Position numbers and translations under genes: made by a program. The notes under the pieces were generated by a model. The model worked only from the letters and a program-made list of their open reading frames with translations, was not told where the DNA came from and made no database searches. From positions 443,904-507,903 of the forward strand of contig JAESIW010000138.1 of assembly GCA_016802295.1 (NCBI GenBank): DNA of 64,000 bases, in the 5' to 3' direction. This document shows, in pieces, positions 59,983 to 64,000 of the stretch (positions are counted from its first letter, which is position 1; every line of letters starts with the position of its first letter). The DNA comes from Brachionus rotundiformis (Eukaryota; Rotifera; Eurotatoria; Ploima; Brachionidae).

Positions 59983-61080
59983 ATGCTCACATTTATTTTT
60001 TTGTTATTTCTTATCACGTCTAGCCAAGCAACTAGATTAAGTTTGGGGGAAAATTTGTATGTACAGCATATAAACAAATTCACAATTGATAATCTAATCG
60101 AACTAAATGATCAGTTAAAATCTCAATTTTTTATAACAAATATAACAACTACTAAAAGTTTATTGACAATTGTGAAATTTGGTTTTTCTTCTTCTTTTAA
60201 AAATTTAGCCCATTTTTACAAATTAAATCAAGCTCAAATAACCCTTAAAAATTTAGTTGAATGCAATCTCTGTAGTTCTGATTATTTTTTTGTTAAAACT
60301 CTTAATTTATCTATGAATCAATATAATGAATCATTAATACTGAATAATACAACAAGTCATAATATCTGTAGGTCAGATGAAAATGGTTTCAAAAATTGCT
60401 ACTTTGGCCACTCAAATGAGTCCCAATACATGCTAGATAGTTTTTCATTCAAATTAAATCAAGCAGGATCATATATTATTTGTATCAAGTTTTTAACCTT
60501 GTTAAAACCGAGTGTGGTGATTTTTAATGATAACATGTGCCACAATTGGAATATTGATTATATTCACTCACAGATAGAAAATCACAATTTTCGTTATAAG
60601 CCGCTGTTTATTTTATTAATGTACATACTATGTGCATCGATATTGGTTCCAATTGCAGTGTTTCAGCATTTCGCCACCAAGTCAAAGTCAAAACTAAAGA
60701 TAAAAGTAGATGCACCTAGTGACGGTAATGTTTCGGAAATGAGCACCACTGGCATCTTGAGAAATTCTACCACCAGTTTAAAAAAAGAGAATATCAATAA
60801 GGACCTTTTGAGTCCTTTGATTGAAAAGACACCCGAGCCGACCAAAGTAGTCTTTCATCTGAAAGAAATAGAAGAATGTTCACCATCAAATGATTTGAAT
60901 GTAGAAAAAGTAAATGAAGCTGACCATATTCTAGATAGTAAACCATGGATGCAAAAGACTGAATGTGTACCCGATACCAATTTGGCAAAATCAAGTTCTT
61001 CTGATTTTAGAGATAATCAAAAAAATAACCGAAATGAACCACCATTAGTAAATAATGTTGTTTTTGAAAGTAATGTTTAA
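59983..61080 (+). CDS. Type I single-pass membrane protein of unknown function
   Basis: 365 aa, single exon. A clear signal peptide (LTFIFLLFLITSSQA) is followed by about 190 extracellular residues with several N-glycosylation sites (NIT, NLS, NNT, NES) and six or more cysteines (CNLC, NICRS, NCYFG, IICIK, NMCHNW). One membrane span lies near residues 206-228 (LFILLMYILCASILVPIAVF). The cytoplasmic tail of about 135 residues is rich in Ser, Lys and Glu. I do not recognise a family. Composition and the clean signal-ectodomain-membrane-tail layout argue that it is a real gene. It may be a lineage-specific receptor or adhesion protein. Confidence 0.75.
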   Translation: MLTFIFLLFLITSSQATRLSLGENLYVQHINKFTIDNLIELNDQLKSQFFITNITTTKSLLTIVKFGFSSSFKNLAHFYKLNQAQITLKNLVECNLCSSDYFFVKTLNLSMNQYNESLILNNTTSHNICRSDENGFKNCYFGHSNESQYMLDSFSFKLNQAGSYIICIKFLTLLKPSVVIFNDNMCHNWNIDYIHSQIENHNFRYKPLFILLMYILCASILVPIAVFQHFATKSKSKLKIKVDAPSDGNVSEMSTTGILRNSTTSLKKENINKDLLSPLIEKTPEPTKVVFHLKEIEECSPSNDLNVEKVNEADHILDSKPWMQKTECVPDTNLAKSSSSDFRDNQKNNRNEPPLVNNVVFESNV

Positions 61081-61381
61081 AAAGAATCGTTTGTATAATT
61101 ATTATTATTATTGTAACCGGTTTATGATATTTTTGTTTTTTAATAAAAAATTTTACAAAATATTTTTATGATTTTGGTTGATTAACAGATAATTTGGGCA
61201 AAAATTCTTCATAACATTTGAGTAAGCATTCTTTAACAATAAAATTTTTAAGACGGATGGTTTTTTACATTTTTCCAGTCTTAGATTTAGGTAGGAAGAG
61301 CATTATTTTTTAAATGATGGTACCTGAGTGTCAATAGTGAGTGTCAACAGTATGCATCTAATTCTTCAATAATTACAATAG

Positions 61382-61537
61382 CAAGATAAAACGAATGACT
61401 GGAATTTTAAAGATTTAGATGGTACTAAATTTTTTGTAAATTCAGAACAATTATTTATTCTTACCAATACTGTCTCGGATGCAAAATATGTGAAAATCCA
61501 GGGTTTTTATTCTTCAATTAATTTCGAAAAAATTTAA
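61382..61537 (+). pseudogene. Orphan exon-like open stretch, 51 codons
   Basis: After an acceptor-like AATAG, an open frame reads QDKTNDWNFKDLDGTKFFVN and continues with balanced residue use (TNTVSDAKYVKIQGFYSS) to a stop at 61535-61537. It looks like protein sequence, not AT-rich noise, but has no start codon, and no partner exon was found. It may be a relic or terminal exon of an unrecognised gene. Confidence 0.35.
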
Positions 61538-62249
61538 AAAATGACACTCAAAGACTTTGGTATAAAAATGTATAATCTTTGGTAAATAAATTGAGTATAA
61601 GAAAAAATACTACAAAATTAAGTATTCAAACAAAACAAAACCATATCCTATCGCTAAAAATTTTCTTATGAGAATTGTTCATATTTTAACCCCTCATTTT
61701 ACTTTATCAATTTTTTTTAATCTAAAAATTTCTAAATTTTTTTATAAAGTTTAGTTGAACTTGTATGAAATAATAGGATAAGCATTATAACATCATGCAA
61801 ATTTTTTCAAAATGTTTTTCAATACAACAATAAAGAGCCTTTAAATTTACTTCACAAGATTTCCAGGATAAATATGAAAAAAGAGTGTTTAATAAGCAAA
61901 AGATAACATATAAAGCATATAAACAATACATTTCTAAAAAGTTGAATATATCATTTAAGTTATTTAGTTCAAAATTAGAATTAATTATTGCCCCTTTTGA
62001 GAAATAAACAAGAGTGTGGTACTAATCAAAATAAGGTAAAATAACCGTCTTAAAAAGCTGTATTTTTTCCATTAGTTGATAGATCTTATCAAAAATTAAA
62101 ATTTTAACATTAAACATTATATTCCAATTATAACACTAAATATATATTTATTTCAAAAAATATATCCTTTGTTTAAACCTTAATGTAAACTTCAAACTGA
62201 TCTTGAATCATTGTTTAATAATTATACAAGAAATACAATAATAGATATC

Positions 62250-62457
62250 TACAGTCCGGCTACGGTAGGTGTCTCTATGGTGATTTTATGTAAATTTACG
62301 TCATTTTACTATTTTTACAGTACCTGAGGTCCAAAATTTCTTCAATTATGTGTCCATTTTGGTAAAATAATACCAAACATAAATTTTTTATAAAATTATA
62401 AAAGTAAATTTATTTGACGTAAATCACCTAAGAAACACTTACCATAGCATGACTATA
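62250..62457. mobile_element. Tc1/mariner-like MITE
   Basis: TACAGTCCGGCTACGGTAGG at 62250 and the reverse complement of the end at 62457 (TATAGTCATGCTATGGTAAG) align for about 40 bases through GTGATTT. The element is about 208 bp, its ends begin with TA, and it has no coding capacity. Terminal CAGTC-type ends at TA sites are usual for Tc1/mariner elements; the family name is inference. Confidence 0.6.
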
Positions 62458-62497
62458 TACAGAATATGAACTCTAAGATAAGTAAATTAAGTGTGAT

Positions 62498-62710
62498 TTG
62501 AATTGTCTATTATGGATAAGATGTTCGGATGACAATTTGAGTGAAAGCAAACTGCATTATTTGTTCTCTAATGAATCCTTGCTTCGGCTTGAAGTTTGGA
62601 AATTTTATGAACAAACCACGAGTTTCGAGACTTTGTTCAAAAGCTTTATTTCGCAAAAAATATCAAGTGCATGGGAATTTAGGATAAAAAAACTTAATAA
62701 TCATCTTTAA
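62498..62710 (+). pseudogene. Orphan coding-like fragment, possibly RUN-domain related
   Basis: A 70-codon frame reads CLLWIRCSDDNLSESKLHYL, then SNESLLRLEVWKFYEQTTSF and FKSFISQKISSAWEFRIKKL before its stop at 62708-62710. The pattern of a WIR start, helices and a YE near the end resembles the last part of a RUN domain, but only weakly. There is no in-frame ATG at the start, and no upstream exon was found. It is likely a terminal exon or a gene relic. Confidence 0.35.
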
Positions 62711-62948
62711 GGAGCTTATTTAATAGATAAGCTTTAGTTTTTTAGAATCGAAAAATAAGTCAAAATAAACAAATAGTCAATTTATTTAAAAATTTTATTA
62801 GTCAACATTTCAGTAATGAATATCTAATTTATAAATAAATTTTACATTTGAACCGATAATTTTTTTTTTATTTTTTATTTTGAAAGAAAAACTCTAAAGA
62901 TGATAAACAGCACAAATAATAAAAACATGTAATCAATGAAGAGGTTGC

Positions 62949-63879
62949 TTAGCTGCTCGGTGGTGGAGGCGGCGGAGGCGGTGGTGGCGCTGCTCCAGCA
63001 GCCATAGAAGGCCATCCATATCCGCTACCACCCGGCCACATGTACGAGTAATAGTGAGCATAATAATTTGGATCGATGTTGGCTGCATCGTAGCCTGAGG
63101 CTCCGGTAGCTGGTGGAGCAGCTGCTGGCGTTTTATTTGACTTGTTGTCACCATCAGGCTTGGGTGAGTTGGAATAGTCGCTGGAATTGGTGGCTCCCTC
63201 TAAAGCAAGTGTGGCATTAGTGCTCGAAGCGCCATTCCTGGATATGATGCACTTTCCGGGCTGGTTCAAATCTGGCGCTGGCCCTTGTCCCAGCTCGGCC
63301 ATCAACGACTGGTACTCATTGTCCATTTTTTCGCGCTCAGCCCAGGTAATTGGTCTATCCGGATTAGACAAATCCAAAGTGGACTTCATTTTACAATCAC
63401 CCGTAATGTGACCAGCTCCACCACAAATGCCACAAATAATTGTATTGGTAACAATGGTTTTTGTTGTCTCAATCAACTTCAACTTGTTCAAGCTGTCGTT
63501 TTCCCTCAGTGTTCCATTAAGCAAAGCCAGCTCTCTAAGCTGACTCTTTCTCAAATCGTTCATAGTCTCCGGAACTTCGATGCCTTGCTGGACTATCTCT
63601 CGCACTTTGTCACAAGCTTTGGAGACTATTTCAGCAGTTGGTCCAGTAATGTACGCATGCAAGGGCTCATCCTCGCCGGGCAACGGCTGTCCATTGATCC
63701 GACCCAGCTTTCCCTCTTTGACAGAGCCTTTGCCCCTGATTATAATCTTGGCATTTGTCTCCTTTTCCAGCATTTTGAGTGTGTTCCCGCGAGGCCCTAT
63801 CAACAAACCTACAAAATTGATGTCCGGGTGCTCTTCTTGTGGAATAAAAACTTTATCAACTATTTTATTTGCCGGAGGT
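62949..63879 (-). CDS. SF1: Splicing factor 1 (branchpoint-binding protein), 3' exon
   Basis: About 310 residues of the C-terminal part; the 5' exons lie partly beyond the window. The frame opens after an acceptor at 63880-63881 with RPPANKIVDKVFIPQEEHP. The KH-QUA2 core is almost textbook SF1: GLLIGPRGNTLKMLE, IIIRGKGSVKEGKLGR, LPGEDEPLHAYITGP, NDLRKSQLRELALLNGTLRE. One CCHC zinc knuckle follows (CGICGGAGHITGDC), then EYQSLMAELGQGP, a Ser/Gly/Ala-rich region and a terminal run of prolines. SF1 binds the intron branch point and hands over to U2 snRNP in the nucleus. The proline tail is much shorter than in vertebrates. The exon is richer in G+C than its surroundings. Confidence 0.94.
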
Positions 63880-64000
63880 CTTTATTATAAAACAAAATAG
63901 ATTAATTTAATTTAATTAGGCAACAATTAAACAAGACACCTAATCAAAAATTTAAATTGAAAATTTTAATTTTCTCTTCGGCATTGGACTTTTGCAGCGC
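63880..64000 (-). other. SF1 intron and possible upstream exon edge
   Basis: The acceptor ATAATAAAG for the SF1 exon ends at 63880 on the minus strand. The sequence near 63965-64000 could be the end of the previous exon, but no clear donor or SF1 match is visible in so short a piece. Confidence 0.45.

Larger units (their letters stand above)
61081..62948. other. Intergenic with orphan coding-like pieces
   Basis: Besides the items listed separately (61382-61537, the element at 62250-62457, and 62498-62710), this is AT-rich DNA without recognised genes. Confidence 0.6.

Noticed and set aside
1..64000. CRISPR arrays, bacterial operons or prophage.
   Set aside because: All recognisable genes are animal genes with spliceosomal introns; no regularly spaced repeats were seen.

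Overview
This window looks like the nuclear genome of a small, strongly AT-rich bilaterian invertebrate. The genes are animal genes (a voltage-gated sodium-channel-like gene, a Shab-type potassium channel, a protocadherin, a DOCK7-like GEF, a ROS/sevenless-like receptor kinase, an M13 peptidase, LRRK, SF1). Most introns are about 45-65 bp with GT..AG ends. A rotifer (for example Brachionus-like) would fit the base composition, the tiny introns and the presence of a sodium channel, which nematodes lack. That assignment is an inference, not something proven here.

Layout. 1-3477 (+): 3' part of an LRRK gene (COR end, kinase, WD40-like tail). 3461-8541: a rearranged interval. The LRRK 3' end and a piece of the sodium-channel 3' exon are duplicated, and between the copies lies a glycine-rich-domain (GRDP/DUF1399) reading frame carrying two in-frame TAA codons, plus an older GRDP relic. 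8616-14717 (-): a 15-exon four-domain sodium-channel-like gene whose spliced pore reads D-E-Q-A. 16148-18354 (-): Kv2/Shab channel. 18355-27065: a gene-poor block of 8.7 kb between divergent Kv2 and protocadherin genes. 27066-31007 (+): intronless cadherin. 31521-32204 (+): CEP19. 33407-41118 (+): DOCK6/7/8-like GEF. 42678-47204 (+): 10-exon ROS-like receptor tyrosine kinase. 48543-50999 (+): M13 metallopeptidase. 51600-57931 (-): one gene joining ankyrin repeats, a PLAT domain and long coiled coils. 59983-61080 (+): unrecognised type I membrane protein. 62949-64000 (-): 3' part of splicing factor SF1.

Two tRNA genes, Leu(CAA) with its own intron and Gln(TTG), each sit in the sense direction inside an unusually enlarged intron of a protein gene. 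The exon models given for the sodium channel, Kv2, ROS-like kinase, ankyrin-PLAT gene and DOCK gene were built by hand from splice motifs and phase; each has a total length divisible by three and restores family-conserved sequence across the joins. Non-coding DNA holds three small inverted-repeat elements: a piggyBac-like MITE flanked by TTAA, a Tc1/mariner-like MITE and a foldback element. An LRRK intron carries a perfect 49-bp palindrome.

Functionally this is an excitability, adhesion and signalling neighbourhood (sodium and potassium channels side by side on one strand; cadherin, DOCK and RTK genes following one another on the other). Nothing shows co-regulation. The most unusual items are the DEQA pore, the GRDP frame with two stops and no frameshift, the ankyrin-PLAT-coiled-coil architecture, and the tRNA-bearing introns.
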